A program made the position numbers and the translations under genes. From contig VDCT01000849.1 of NCBI GenBank assembly GCA_009763385.1, positions 124,001 through 188,000 on the forward strand: DNA of 64,000 bases, written 5' to 3'. The notes under the pieces are model-generated. The model did not search any database, was not told the DNA's origin, and was given only the letters and a program-made list of their open reading frames with translations. Source of the DNA: Coix lacryma-jobi var. lacryma-jobi (taxonomy: Eukaryota > Streptophyta > Magnoliopsida > Poales > Poaceae). Below, piece after piece: positions 1 to 10,807 of the stretch (the first letter of the stretch is position 1; each line of letters opens with the position of its first letter).

Positions 1-310
1 TATGTCTTGCCTGTCAGGGTCAACAATTTGACTACGCGCGATCGTCAGCTGGTAGAGGTCGGACTAGCTACATATTGTATATACGTGCTGATGACGTGCA
101 GGAGAGAAGAGCATGCCGAGACCGGTGGCTTCTGTGTAGCTGCTGAAGACACGGGCCGAGCCTACGCACGTCGCCATGTTCGATCGTCAGGTGCCCTACC
201 TATGCATATGCTATATGCTATGCTATGCTATGCTACGGTTGCTCCATCCCGCAGCTGTTATATAGCTAGGCCGCCGCGCGCCGACACGACACGACACTGC
301 ACAGCAGCAC

Positions 311-345
<35 letters not shown>

Positions 346-1283
346 ATCCTCGATCGGTTCCCCTCGATCAGCCGTGCCGCAGGTGCAGTGCAAAGGGCGG
401 CGCGCGCGCGCGCGCCTAGCACTAGCGCGCAGCGCGTCGGCTGGAGACCAGGCTTTTCGTCCCTTTCCACCCAAGCAAAGCCAGGCGATCCACCACGCGC
501 GCGGCTTCGATGATCACACGCCCACAGCTGCCGCCTAGCGCTGCCGCCCCCTCGCGGCCTCGCCATGAATCAGGCAAACAGGTGTGATACGTGCTACGAC
601 AGTGGTGATGATGATGTGCAAAACAATGCAACGACAGTTTAATTTCATTCCCCTGTCGAGATCGCGACGGATGATATACTCTATCATATCCAACTGTATC
701 TGTAATTCTGGAGTATGCAGTATGTGCGTGCGTGTGCTATACGGGAAGAGCGCACTGCACGCAGTATTTGTTGGCCGCAAACCGATCAAATCAGCATCAT
801 GTAGCTAGCTAGCCTCTCTGCGTACGTACCTATAGACCGATTGGGCTGCCTGCTGCACACCTACGAGTACAGTCTACGTACATACAAAATCTCTTGGCTT
901 GTTGTCGTACACAGTAGTACGTCGTAGTAACAGGCTATATATATGCACCACCTAGGATATTTGTTATACATATATAGCTGGTGCTGGGAGTGTCACTACT
1001 GTTGGCCGTTGTGTGACGTGCGTGCATCAATTCGGTGTGCTATACAACGTAGTACAGTACTACTACGTGCTGCCCGCGTGCGCCACCAAATTCATGTAAA
1101 CTAATACTGTAATAATAAGGTGATCCTCTCGATGCCACACAACCATTATATTACAAGCACCTATAGCTAGCTAGCTAGCTAGTAGTAGCAGTGACAAATT
1201 CTTATGTGGTGAATTGAATCAGACGATCGATGACGATGCATTGCTCTCTACTATATATGTTGATGGAACCACTGAGATCGAAT
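1..1283. other. low-copy intergenic sequence, no gene recognised
   Basis: This stretch has mixed composition and no open reading frame with recognisable domains. The 168-residue frame starting at base 7 gets an Glu-His run from a hexamer microsatellite and looks accidental. Short runs such as (AGCT)n near 1165-1181 and ATGCT repeats near 206-235 are typical of grass promoter and intergenic DNA. It could be upstream DNA of a gene outside the window, which I cannot verify. Confidence 0.5.
311..345. repeat. (GAGCAC)n microsatellite
   Basis: About five and a half perfect tandem copies of the hexamer are visible. They create a spurious alternating Glu-His stretch in one frame and a Leu-Val stretch on the other strand. 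Confidence 0.9.
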
Positions 1284-1287
1284 CATA

Positions 1288-1337
<50 letters not shown>

Positions 1338-1353
1338 CACACATATATATATC

Positions 1354-1385
<32 letters not shown>

Positions 1386-1467
1386 ATATATATATACGCT
1401 ATATATATACATATATATATACGTATATATATATATATATACGTATATATATATATACAATATATAT
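1284..1467. repeat. (AT)n microsatellite tract
   Basis: Almost uninterrupted alternating A and T over about 180 bases, broken by ACAC, TACG and CATA variants. Tyr-Ile repeat reading frames in all phases are artefacts of this tract. It directly abuts the left end of the CACTA MITE. Confidence 0.95.
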
Positions 1468-1475
1468 AGATAATT

Positions 1476-1989
1476 CACTACTACAGAAAGGCCTTTAGGC
1501 CCGGTTGGGAAGGGGCTTTAGCCCCGGTTTCCCAACCGGGACTACCAATCCGGGACTAAAGGCTCCCACCTTTAGCCCGGTTGCTCCGAACCGGGGCTAA
1601 AGGCTTCCACGAGAAAAATAAATTTGCGTTTGTGAGCTTCGAACTCAACACCTCTCGCCTCAGGCATGCTTACCAACTGAGCTACACAACCCACGTGATG
1701 TAGTTCTGGATGTTTTCCTTTTGAATCCACTCGGGAAGGACCTTTAGCCACGGTTGGTAACACCAACGAGGCTAAAAGGACCTTTAGTCCCGGTTGGTAA
1801 CACTAACCGGGGCTAAAGTTCACCCTTTAGCCCCGGTTGGTATTACCAACCGCGACTAAAGGTTGGGGGACCTTTAGTCCCGGTTGGTTTTACGCACCGG
1901 GACTAAAAGTCTTTAGTCCCGGACGCAATTTGTTGCCGGGACTATAGCTCAATTGATAGATCGGCCTACGACCCTTTTCTGTAGTAGTG
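1476..1989. mobile_element. non-autonomous CACTA (En/Spm) element, 514 bp, with ATT target duplication
   Basis: The left end reads CACTACTACAGAAAGG and the right end is its inverse, CCTTTTCTGTAGTAGTG. The three bases outside each end are both ATT (1473-1475 and 1990-1992), the 3-bp target duplication expected of CACTA transposases. Inside are several subterminal hairpin units of about 40 bp built on CTTTAGTCCCGGTTGGTAA and its inverse, at about 1500-1600 and 1735-1930. These resemble the reiterated transposase-binding repeats of this superfamily. No coding capacity is visible, so it would need transposase in trans. The intact ends and target duplication suggest a fairly recent insertion. Confidence 0.93.
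1629..1695 (-). other. tRNA-like sequence inside the CACTA MITE
   Basis: Read on the minus strand there is a good A-box-like stretch, TAGCTCAGTTGG, followed about 30 bases later by AGTTCGAAGCTC, which resembles a B box. Order and spacing fit a tRNA gene or tRNA-derived fragment. The arms do not all pair well and the T-loop stem is imperfect, so a functional tRNA is unlikely. It may be a captured tRNA pseudogene or an internal Pol III promoter relic. Confidence 0.55.
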
Positions 1990-3062
1990 ATTGTAAATAA
2001 ATGAAAATTTATGCAAGCAAGTTCATAGAAGTGGTATATGTACATGCATCATCTCTGTTACACTACATGAATTAATAATAATAACGGGAAAAGCAGAACA
2101 AAACGCTACATGCTCTGCACTCCTTTTTACACAAAATGCATATGCGGCTTAAAAAAAATATGCAGTATAGCAGTGTAGTTGATACTTTATTTACAACTGG
2201 CCGGTATACGAAAACGTAACAAAGAAAAGCAAAAGCAAATACCAAGTGAAAATCATGCATGCATGCGGCCATAGTCCATATATAGATCCTAATTAAAGGC
2301 ATATACACACATCTTTACAGGCGGGCCTTTTAATTATTAGTGTATGTTCTGTTATCCAGCTACTTGCATGATATTGTGAATGAAACAAGTTGTTTTCAAG
2401 AATTCAGAACAATTTAGACCAAGGGCACCTATGCAGATATATGAATAGAACATTTGTGTGACATTGATACTGTGCATATTTATATAAAAGTTTTAAAACA
2501 TATTTAGGGAAAAACTGACAATAAATTTATATATAAAGAGATTAAAATCACAATCATTATGTCTCATACTTGGAAAAATAGATCAGAAATCAACTACACA
2601 GGGTAATTCTTTGAACCTTTATGTTATACAAGTGCATTGGACTAGTTAACAGATTCTGATGGACATTAGTCTAGTAGAGGTTAATATTTCCCTAGGACTT
2701 GTAGATCTATTACTTGGCTCATTTCACATATTGCATATATAATACATGCATCTGCTAGAGATGCTCTCCATTGCCATCTATTGCATTAGCCCCTAAACTA
2801 ACCCACATAAATATTCACTGTTTTTTTTTACAATGATGTATAAAGAGTATTGTTTTTGTCATCAAGACTGTCTCCAAATGTATCTAAACCTGCTTCAATT
2901 ATTAAACGTAATAAGAAACTAGTATATTATGTGAACTATGGTATACAAAACTACTATAGTATTATAGGCACATTTTAAAATAATGGAAAGGTTTTAGCTT
3001 TTTGCATCTTTCAAGTGCACAATATTTGTATATAAGTACAAATTTATGTATTCTAAGAATTA
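1990..3062. other. AT-rich intergenic sequence
   Basis: No open reading frame with recognisable domains, no terminal-repeat pair and no tandem repeat was seen. The 78-residue minus-strand frame at 2072-2308 has no family resemblance and no supporting context. Confidence 0.5.
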
Positions 3063-3286
3063 GGCCCTGTTTGAACTTTGAATCCCATGTGTGTCGTAAG
3101 TTGCTAGTAGCTATAACTTTGATCATATTTAGCTCTTGAGGCTCAAACAGGAGTCTAGTCTAATTTCCTTAAACTTTTTCACAAACTAAGTATTAGAGAT
3201 ACTTTAGTAAGTAAGCTAAAGTGTCTAAAGTTTTAATCCTCAACTTTAATCAACTAAACTTTAGACCTGAGAATCCAAACATGCCC
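3063..3286. mobile_element. Tourist-like (PIF/Harbinger) MITE, 224 bp, TTA target duplication
   Basis: The ends are GGCCCTGTTTG on the left and CAAACATGCCC on the right, inverted with two mismatches. They are flanked by TTA on both sides (3060-3062 and 3287-3289), the duplication typical of PIF/Harbinger MITEs. The interior is AT-rich and self-complementary in places (CTTTAGAC / GTCTAAAG) with no coding potential. Confidence 0.8.
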
Positions 3287-3289
3287 TTA

Positions 3290-4586
3290 GTCATCTAGTA
3301 ATCGATGTGAAACTAACTTCCCCTTTTGCTATTGTAACTAGTTGCTCAAGTCATTAATTTGTATGGGTAATGTTGGAAAGGTTCCATCCCATGTTATGCG
3401 ACTTTGATAATATAAGTTTAGTTGCATCTATAATGAATTAAGAGCCTTTTACGAAAAGTATAGTTTGTGATATAGAACCCATCATTACGCTAACAAACTA
3501 TATTTCATGAACTTTCAGCCTCAAAACTACTTCAAACAAAGATGTTGCTCTGGAATAAAGATGAAATAAAACTAACAAAATAAATTTTAGAGTTTTTGTT
3601 ATTTCACTTTTCAACAATAACAACTAGTATTTGAACAGGTAGTACATGGTTCAGGTGAAGTACCTGCAAAACAAAACCATATTATATATTCCACCAACAA
3701 CCTTAATCTTTGGTGAAAGTTTGACCTATTTACGGAATCTTGATTCTTAATTGAGAGAAGAAGTAATTGCTGGCTGCAATTTTATTGCCATCTTTTTTTT
3801 TTAATTTTGTTTAGGATAGTCCTTATAAGCATACATGACATTCTTTGGTTCCTTATTATCTTGCTGAAGTTTGATTGTAACCTATTTTCTTATTTGTTGA
3901 GTTATCATGTCTTTTTATTCCAAAAATCTTATGGCCTTGTTTAACATGTTCTTTGGACCCATCATCCAAATCAACAAATGCACCCTGCAAACTTTGGAAG
4001 GATACATGAGATGAGCAAGTCAATGTTATCGATCACTATATAAGAAGGATATGAGATTTTGTTTTTACATAAAAAGTTAGGAAATGTTTTTGACATGCAA
4101 AAAGGGACACACAAAATGTTTGACCACAACAAAAGAGACCTTTTAGTTTCCAAAATTTCCGTGATCATTTGACTACAAATGGCATCTTCAACATCACCAA
4201 GGTTAAGTTTGGAGAAAGACATTTGGGTACGACATTAAATAATTTAGAGTGTCTATATATATATGCATTGACACAACTCGATCAAACAAAATTATCCAGT
4301 CAAACAAGCAACCTTCTTTCCTAACTAGTCTATCTTGACCTTCATAAAAAAGCCAAAAGAACGGCCGAATTGAAAATCGAAAGCAAGCGGCCGAATTAGC
4401 TAGTAACATCAAAGCACAAGAGTAACATCTGACACAACATTTGCCAGTAGCATTAACTTAAAAGGAGTACACATGCATACTAGTAGGAACTAACGATAGT
4501 GAAGAATGCTTGCTAGATAAAGAGCTACTAGGTAAAGCTGCCAGCAGCCACTACGTAGAAACCATGCAAGCTGCTAGTACATAGTA
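3290..4586. other. AT-rich intergenic DNA downstream of the TCP gene
   Basis: No gene, terminal repeats or tandem arrays recognised. The 83- and 69-residue minus-strand frames (3971-4222, 4203-4412) show no known domain. The part nearest 4586 would hold the 3' untranslated region of the minus-strand TCP gene, but no clear polyadenylation signal stands out. Confidence 0.45.
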
Positions 4587-5408
4587 CTAATATTGCATAC
4601 CGTCCAGGAAATCACCGTCTTCCTCGTACTCACCATCGTCGTCGCCATCTCCTCCGTTGTCGTTGCAAACCATCTCGCTGAGGCCGTAGTAGTACTCACG
4701 AAGGGCCGGTGCGGCCGCCACGAGGCGGTCCAGCTCGCAGGTGTGCTCCATCTCCATGGACGCTGATCCCCCACTTCTGGAGCCCAACTTCTCCGCAACG
4801 ACCCCTCCGCCCCTCTTACCTCCTGATCCATCAGCCGCCCCTGACGTCGGGGTGACAAAGCTGCGTCGTCGCTGCCGCCGACGCTCCTCTGGGAGGGCTC
4901 GGTGGCGGCGAGCCGCTCGATGGCCGGCTTGGACTGGGTGAGCAGCCAGTCCACCGTCTTGCTGGCCTTATCGAAGCCGAGCCGGTCCTGCAGCGCGAAG
5001 AAGTCGCGCGCGACGTCGAGGGACAGCCGCATCCGGCGGTCGCGCACGCCCTGCGCCGTCCGGATCTTGCTGTGCCTGTCCGTCCGGAACGGCCGCTTCC
5101 GCGCCCGGGCATGGCCCTGGCCCTGGCCCTGGCCGGCGGCGGCAGGCACGCCGTTGTTTCGTCTTCCACCCTGCGCCGCCGTCAGTGCGGCCTCGCACTC
5201 TGGGGCGGCAGCGCGCGTCGGCCTCAGCACCGCCTCCAGAGTCTCCGAGTTGAAGTGGCCGTGGCCGTGCCGTGGCCGGGGAAGAAGTGATGGTCCACGT
5301 AGTGGTGATCCAGATGCGCGCCGGCGGAAGCATGGGGAAGCCGGTAGGGTTTGGGCGTGGGGGTTCTTGGGAGGCGCCGAAATGGTGTGGGTTAGGGTAA
5401 GGTAACAT
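4587..5408 (-). pseudogene. TCP transcription factor, CYC/TB1 clade, frame broken three times (real gene with sequence errors, or a recent pseudogene)
   Basis: The central frame contains a full class II TCP domain at 5095-4910: a basic region beginning KRPFRTDRHSKIRTAQG, then helix-loop-helix sequence with RDRRMRLSLDVARDFF and LGFDKASKTVDWLL. This is the DNA-binding and dimerisation domain of CYC/TB1-type nuclear regulators of branching and floral or pulvinus development. The wording looks closest to the grass REP1/BAD1(WAB1) group, but I cannot run a tree. I chose the start at 5408 (MLPYPNPHHFGAS) and the stop after GDFLDGMQY at 4587 because both read as natural termini. Reaching them from the domain needs phase changes near 5311-5320, near 5269 (one base missing from a repeated GTGGCC run) and at the G-run 4849-4852. 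An acidic C-terminal tail is present; I see no R domain. Confidence 0.8.
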
Positions 5409-5768
5409 CTGTGGTGCACTGTTTGTACAAGCTTCTAGCTAGCAAGGGAGGAGATCTAGCTAGTTCTAGCGGTACTGCCGCTGCTACTGCTTCTTCATCA
5501 TCTTCTTCAATTCGCTTGCTGGATCGGTTCCTCTCACATGTGAGACTACACTGGAAATGAAACAGATCTTCACATCAACAGAGGTGTGGTGTGGTGTGGT
5601 GTGTGCATCAAAGCTTAAAAAGGGGAAGGAAAGCCAAGGAAGAAAAAACAGATCGATGAAAAAGCTAGAGATGGTGAAAGGGGCCGGTGTGTGTGTGTGT
5701 GTGGACAGGAAGCAGAAAGATGTGAGAGTGAAGCTTTTAGGTGTTGTTGTGTTGCTAGGACATATCGT

Positions 5769-5799
<31 letters not shown>

Positions 5800-6532
5800 G
5801 GGGGGGGTGTTGGTTTGTTTCTTTTATGGCAGCGACTCCGCAGGAGCCAGGGAGAGAGGGTGAGGGCGCATGAGCCACACAGCATTCAGAGCAATGGCGT
5901 CGCTGACGACCGGCTACTGTTGCGTCACTGCAGAAGCTTTGGGCTAGGAGAGAGCCCTAGAGGTAGCTGCGTGGCGTTGGTGTGCGCGGTATGGAGAGGA
6001 GTTAGGAAGGGAATGATGAAGGCATTATTGGGGTCGATCGATGCAGATAGCTAGGGCGGCTACAGGGGGTGCACTGTAGGGACACGTGGTCAGCCAGGCA
6101 ATGCGTGTTGAAAATCATATACTAGTCTGTAGTATCTGGGTGGTCTCTGCATCGCAGTGCAGTTCCTACGATGGTAATGGTACGCGCGATTTCGTATATG
6201 GGCTCATCACGTACATACCCGCTCAACTTCTCTACTGTGTACACTTATATAGTATGGGTAGTGGTACTCTCCTGTGTACTAGTACTCTAGTAGTGTAGTC
6301 CTCTCCCAAGACTTTGTTTGGTCCAGGGTTAAAAGGTGTCGGGCGGAATGCAAACACCAGTTGTTTGGTTAAGTACAAATAATCTAGGTGAATCCTTAAT
6401 TTCGTGCGTAGAATTGAATTAAGCTGCGGGCATAGACATAAAAAGAAGGCAAAAAGGTCTGAGATCTCACCTGCAGCTACCATCGTCAGAAACGCAAGAG
6501 CTTGTCGGTATTAGGGTTTGGATTTTTTGGCA
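5409..6532 (-). promoter_or_regulatory. upstream region of the TCP gene with microsatellites
   Basis: This lies immediately 5' of the minus-strand TCP gene. It holds (GGTGT)n at 5582-5604, (GT)n at about 5685-5702 and 5768-5782, and a run of 25 G at 5783-5807. I could not assign a TATA box or start site. The Pro/Thr-His and Gly-run reading frames here are by-products of the repeats. The assignment as promoter and 5' leader is by position only. Confidence 0.4.
5768..5807. repeat. (GT)n plus G25 homopolymer
   Basis: A GT dinucleotide run passes directly into 25 consecutive G. A tract like this can form G-quadruplexes and is prone to replication slippage and sequencing error, so its exact length should not be trusted. 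Confidence 0.9.
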
Positions 6533-7675
6533 CACTACTAGAAACTCAAATTTCCCCATTGGTTTTTGCCACTATAAAATAATATAAATTATCCCGTCGG
6601 TATATGAAAACCAACCGACATAAAATTTATTTTTCCTGTCGGTGGTAGTATACCAAAAATTATCCTGCCTATGGCATACAGATTGCCACAACTTCTTCCG
6701 CCCATGGGACCGATGTTGTGCATGAAAAAATTGATGTCCACAAGCACACAAAGTTTCTTGCTGCTACTTGAAGTCCCACCGGCCAAAGAAGCCTCACCTG
6801 ACCGACGTCAAACTAAAGAAACCCCATCAGCCAGGGTAATAAAACACTCTACAAAAGGAACTCTCTGAAAATAGACTTGGCCGCATCCTAACTTTTCCCT
6901 CCCTTTTGCATCGTAATGCCGCAACCCACTTCGCGAGCTTGCGGATCGAAGTCTTCCACGCCGCTCCTCTCCTCGCGCGCCGCCGCACACTGCTCCTCTC
7001 CTCGCGCCGCCGCACGCCGCTCCCACCTCATGCGCCCAGTCGACCGTACGTCGCCAGGGTGTTAAGGAGCCTGCACTCGTGCAGCCGCAACCCATTTATC
7101 AGGCCTCGAGTCATCGTCCACCCTAAGGTCTGCCTCCGTCGCCTGGGTGTTCACTCCCCTACCGCTATACTTGAGGTCCTTATTGTCACTACTGCTGTGT
7201 TCACTAATCCCCAACTGTTGTGTTTATGGGTTCCTCATTCCCGCGACCAAGTCACTAAAATCTATAACCCTAATCCCTAGATCTGCTTGCGGAGGTGTAC
7301 GTGATCACGAATCTGTAGTCAGTGAGAGGAGGAGGATTTATCGAGGCCTAGGTGGAGAGAGAAACACGACAAAGGAGTCAGAAGTAACCCACAACAAACT
7401 AACGAAGGAGCCTGAACAACCTATAACATCGACTCGGATTCAACTACTTCCACCTCAAAGGGTAAGCGTTGTTTCTTTCTCCATGTGTTGTGGTTAATTG
7501 ACCTATTGAATAAGTAAAATGTACAATTTATATGATCTGCAACATGTTTGAGGGATTGATGAAACTGAACTAGTGTTTGAGCACTATGTTTTGAGGGATA
7601 GCTAGCTTTAGTTTACTCTTTTTAATCTTAATCGATGAATATTATCATTGATGGTTAGCTAATCTGTCAAAATCA

Positions 7676-8251
7676 CACTACTAGAAACATAGAATAGCTG
7701 AAATTATCATTCAGAGAGAAAGCTGGAATAATATTTATATATAGTCTTAGTGTGTAACTGCTCGTATTAATTTGATTATACCTCACGATTATAATCTTGT
7801 CTCTAATGTTCACACTCTGTCATTTGATTCGATTTGTGGCAAAAAAAAAACTGGATCCAGAAAATATGCAAAATAGATCATAACCTTTAGATAGAAAATT
7901 ATTATTAGAAATAATAAACACTTTCAGATCAGTAATACGTCAACACAGTTGTCACCTGGGAAATGACCAAATCTGCAAAGGAACAAGCATAGAAATAGAT
8001 TAGTTCAGAAATTAATTAGGACGCCTGGCTGCCCGCGATGGTAATTCTTAAGAACCACCGGCCACTTTCAAAAGTTGCTAACCGTGCAAATAAAATAGTA
8101 GGGAACTAAAACAACTGTCAAACAATTTTATAATATCTGAGTGTGATTAGATGTACTGTGGAGCATAAACTTAGTCGGGGATTTTTAACTTAACCAATAG
8201 GTGGTCAGTAACTTATAGCAACTCTTGGATAAAGTTAGCATTCTAGTAGTG
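7676..8251. mobile_element. nested CACTA MITE, 576 bp, TCA target duplication
   Basis: Ends are CACTACTAGAAAC and its inverse TTCTAGTAGTG, flanked by TCA at 7673-7675 and 8252-8254. It has no coding content. It lies in the probable intron between the leader splice donor near 7458 and the first transposase exon at 8529, inside a larger element of the same superfamily that shares its CACTACTAGAAAC terminus. It is therefore a plausible substrate of its host's own transposase. Confidence 0.88.
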
Positions 8252-8528
8252 TCAGTATGATTGTAATCTGCTTGGTTAAATTTGACATTTTGTGCATTAA
8301 TTGAGGTGCTATATGGATCTACTTATTTCTCTTTGTGTGTTTGTCTTGTTCTCTAAAACACTGCAACATAAAAATAATGTAATGACTGATATAATTTTAA
8401 TTTTTCAAATACAACAATTTAATATGTCACACTGAACTTGGATGTATAGTGGCTGGTAGCGTGGTAAAGCGCACTATAGTGAATGGATTGAACAAACTAC
8501 TCAATTCTTAGACCATGCATTTTCAAAT

Positions 8529-10231
8529 ATGGAGGTAGCTACAAATGACACCATCAAGTGTCCTTGTGCCATGTGCCAAAACTATTTTAGACTCAAAAGG
8601 GATACTATAGAGATACACTTGTGCAAGCATGGTTTTAGGGAAGGCTATGAAACATGGACAAAGCATGGGGAGAGTTATGTTAGGCATGATGAAGGTGATA
8701 GCATAGCAAATAGGGAGGGTTTTGATGAGGTGATCGAATGGATCAAATGCTAATTGATCTAGTTGGATAATCCACATATAGTAGATGAGCAACCAACACC
8801 ATTTGCCACAACTTTTTATAGGATGGTTGATAGTGCGAGTGATTTGGTGCACGTGAAGACCACACACTCTAGGTTATCTGTTGTTGCTCGCTTGCTTGCC
8901 ATGAAGTCACGACACAACATGTACATTGCAGAATATGATGATATTGTAGGCATAATACATGAACTTCTTCCTCCTGATTCTAATTTACCCAATGTCTTCT
9001 ACCAATCAAGGAAACTACTAGAGGGTCTTGGTATGCCGTATGTGAAAATTGATGTCTGTTATAACAATTGCATGCTCTTCTACAAAGATTACGCAAGTTA
9101 GGAGGTATGTGATGTTTGTGGTCTGAACCGGTATAAGGAAGGTCACCGAACAAAGGTTCCATACAAGGTTCTGCGGTACCTACTCATCACAGATGGGCTG
9201 CAAGGGCTGTATGCACATAAGGATACAACCAAGCTAATGCGGTCACCTAGACAATCAACGTTTGGTAATATGGTGCACCCTTGTGATGGAGAAGCTTGGT
9301 AGCAATTTGATTGGGACTTTCCAAAGTTTGCAAGGGATAGAAGAAATGTGCGGCTTGCTATAGCAACTGATGGTTTCACACCATTTAGTATGAATGCTGC
9401 CCATACTCATGCTGGCCAGTCTTTGTGACGCCATTAAATCTACCTCCTAGAACTCTCTTAAGGCCAAAGTATATATTTCTTGCCCTTGTTATTCCTGGCC
9501 TAAGCATCCTAGTAAGAAGTTGAACATCCTTATGCAGCCCTTAGTTGATGAATTTAAAACACTATGGGAAGGGGTTGACACAATCGATGCTTCGATAAGT
9601 TCAAAATGAGGGCAACATACCTTTGGTCTATGCATGACTTCATGGCATATGGTGACTTCACTGGATGGACACCCATGGTAGATTGTCATTCCCATATGGA
9701 TATGTTTCCTAGGTTTCCGACTCCGTAATGGTCATAAGGCTTGTTGGTTTGACTATCATAGGTGCTTCCTGCCTATGGATCATGTGTTTAGGAAACAAGC
9801 TAATGCATTTCGTAAGAACACAAGGTGTTGGATGAGCCACCTTGGAGGTTGACAGGGGATGAACTCTAGGCCAATGTGACCAAATTTGCAGGTGACATAG
9901 GCACCTTTGGTAGATTGCACAACTGGACACATGTACTTTTCTTTAGACAGCTTCCATATTTCTCTAAGTTATTGCTTCCACATAATATTGATGTGATGCA
10001 CAATGAAAAGAATGTGAGTGAAGCCATGTGGAACACATGCTTTGACATAACTAGTTAAGCAGGTTACATAGGAGCCTGAAGAACATGAAGAGAATGGAGA
10101 GCATGAAGAGTATGAAGAGCTTGAGGATATGGAAGAGATGGAACAAGGGCAAGGGCCAGAACACGAGCAAGAGTTGAATGCAAAGGTGTTGTATGGCGTG
10201 TGTCGGGTGGTATGTCCACTCATGGGTGTTT
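8529..10231 (+). pseudogene. CACTA TNP2-type transposase, fragmentary
   Basis: The first frame (8529-8753) matches a transposase-associated zinc-binding domain: CPCAMC, then HLCKHGF and YETWTKHGE. The next (8763-9101) carries LPNVFYQSRKLLEGLGMPY and DVCYNNCMLFYKD. After a stop it continues with CDVCGLNRYKEG, HPCDGEAW and NVRLAIATDGFTPF, all TNP2 landmarks. Degraded frames to about 9860 still show the LMQPLVDEFKTLWEGV and DHVF segments. 9950-10055 contains LLLPHNIDVMHNEKNVSEAMW, around the conserved HN-D-MH-EKNV motif. The rest of the transposase is missing; a Glu-rich tail (10070-10180) follows. Several in-frame stops and frameshifts mean it cannot make active enzyme. Confidence 0.88.
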
Positions 10232-10730
10232 TCTATAGGAAATGGAGCTGTTAGTGAAAGCCCTAGTTTGGTTTTGATAATTGATGAAACCTATTTGGTC
10301 TAATCCTATGGCTAAGCATGTGTGTAGCACATAAGAAGGGATTATGACCAAGCCAAGTGGTGGAGCTAGCGAGGTGGTAACCATGGAGAAGATGGTGATG
10401 GCCATAAGCAATCAAAGTGATCAAGTGCTTCACATTTGGTGAAATGGAGAGAAGAAGAGAAGTGAAAAGAAGAGGAGGAACAAAGAAGCCTGAGGCAAAG
10501 GTATACCTATAGGGCTCTTTGTTTTGGTGATCAAGACACTTAGCGAGTGTGTTCACATTTTAGGATAGATAGCCGTACTATTAAGAGGAGAATATTCATG
10601 ACTTATGCAGTCTTTAAGTGTCACTAGTTGATCGGTAACAAGCTAATGCATTAGACCTAGTGAGTGGCTAACAAACCCCTTGGAAAATGCTTTGAAAAAT
10701 CCTAACACACGTGTATAAGTGATAGAAACT

Positions 10731-10755
10731 CTAGGGTTTAGGGTTTAGGGTTTAG
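10731..10755 (+). repeat. short interstitial TTTAGGG run
   Basis: About three and a half perfect copies of the plant telomere heptamer lie inside the U3 part of the Copia LTR. They are too few to be a telomere relic in their own right. Confidence 0.8.
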
Positions 10756-10807
10756 TGTTGGCGCATGGAAGCAAGGGGTGTAAGTTAGAAAGCAAGAGGT
10801 GCTGCTC

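Larger units (their letters stand above)
6533..10254 (+). mobile_element. decayed CACTA transposon, right end lost at the Copia insertion
   Basis: The left terminus reads CACTACTAGAAAC. It is followed by subterminal motifs alternating CCGTCGGTATA / ACCAACCGACA / CCTGTCGGTGG (6595-6650), as expected for En/Spm-type elements. A GC-rich leader (6900-7100) precedes a plausible splice donor, CCTCAAAG then GTAAGCG, near 7458. The transposase remnant follows from 8529. The sequence stops at 10254 where a Copia LTR starts, and no matching right CACTA end was found. The right boundary is therefore inferred from the neighbour. Confidence 0.7.

Noticed and set aside
7..513. 168-residue frame with a Glu-His run
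   Set aside because: The run comes from a hexamer microsatellite, there is no domain, and the opposite strand gives equally long frames.
1214..1498. Tyr-Ile repeat reading frames on both strands
   Set aside because: They are translations of the (AT)n microsatellite in every phase.
1629..1695. Functional tRNA gene
   Set aside because: The A box is good, but the stems and T arm do not pair properly, and it is embedded in a MITE.
4831..5169. Arg-rich 112-residue frame overlapping the TCP gene
   Set aside because: Shadow frame of the TCP domain; the conserved KRPFRTDRHSKI reading is in another phase.
5484..5885. Pro/Thr-His and poly-Gly reading frames upstream of the TCP gene
   Set aside because: They arise from GT, GGTGT and poly-G runs.
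6304..6400. Possible further MITE beginning ACTTTGTTTGG
   Set aside because: No matching inverted end or target duplication was found.
6906..7280. 124-residue Arg-rich frame in the CACTA leader
   Set aside because: GC-rich duplicated leader sequence (CTCCTCTCCTCGCGC twice) with no domain; more likely untranslated exon.
10731..10755. Chromosome end or interstitial telomere scar
   Set aside because: Only about three heptamers within an LTR.
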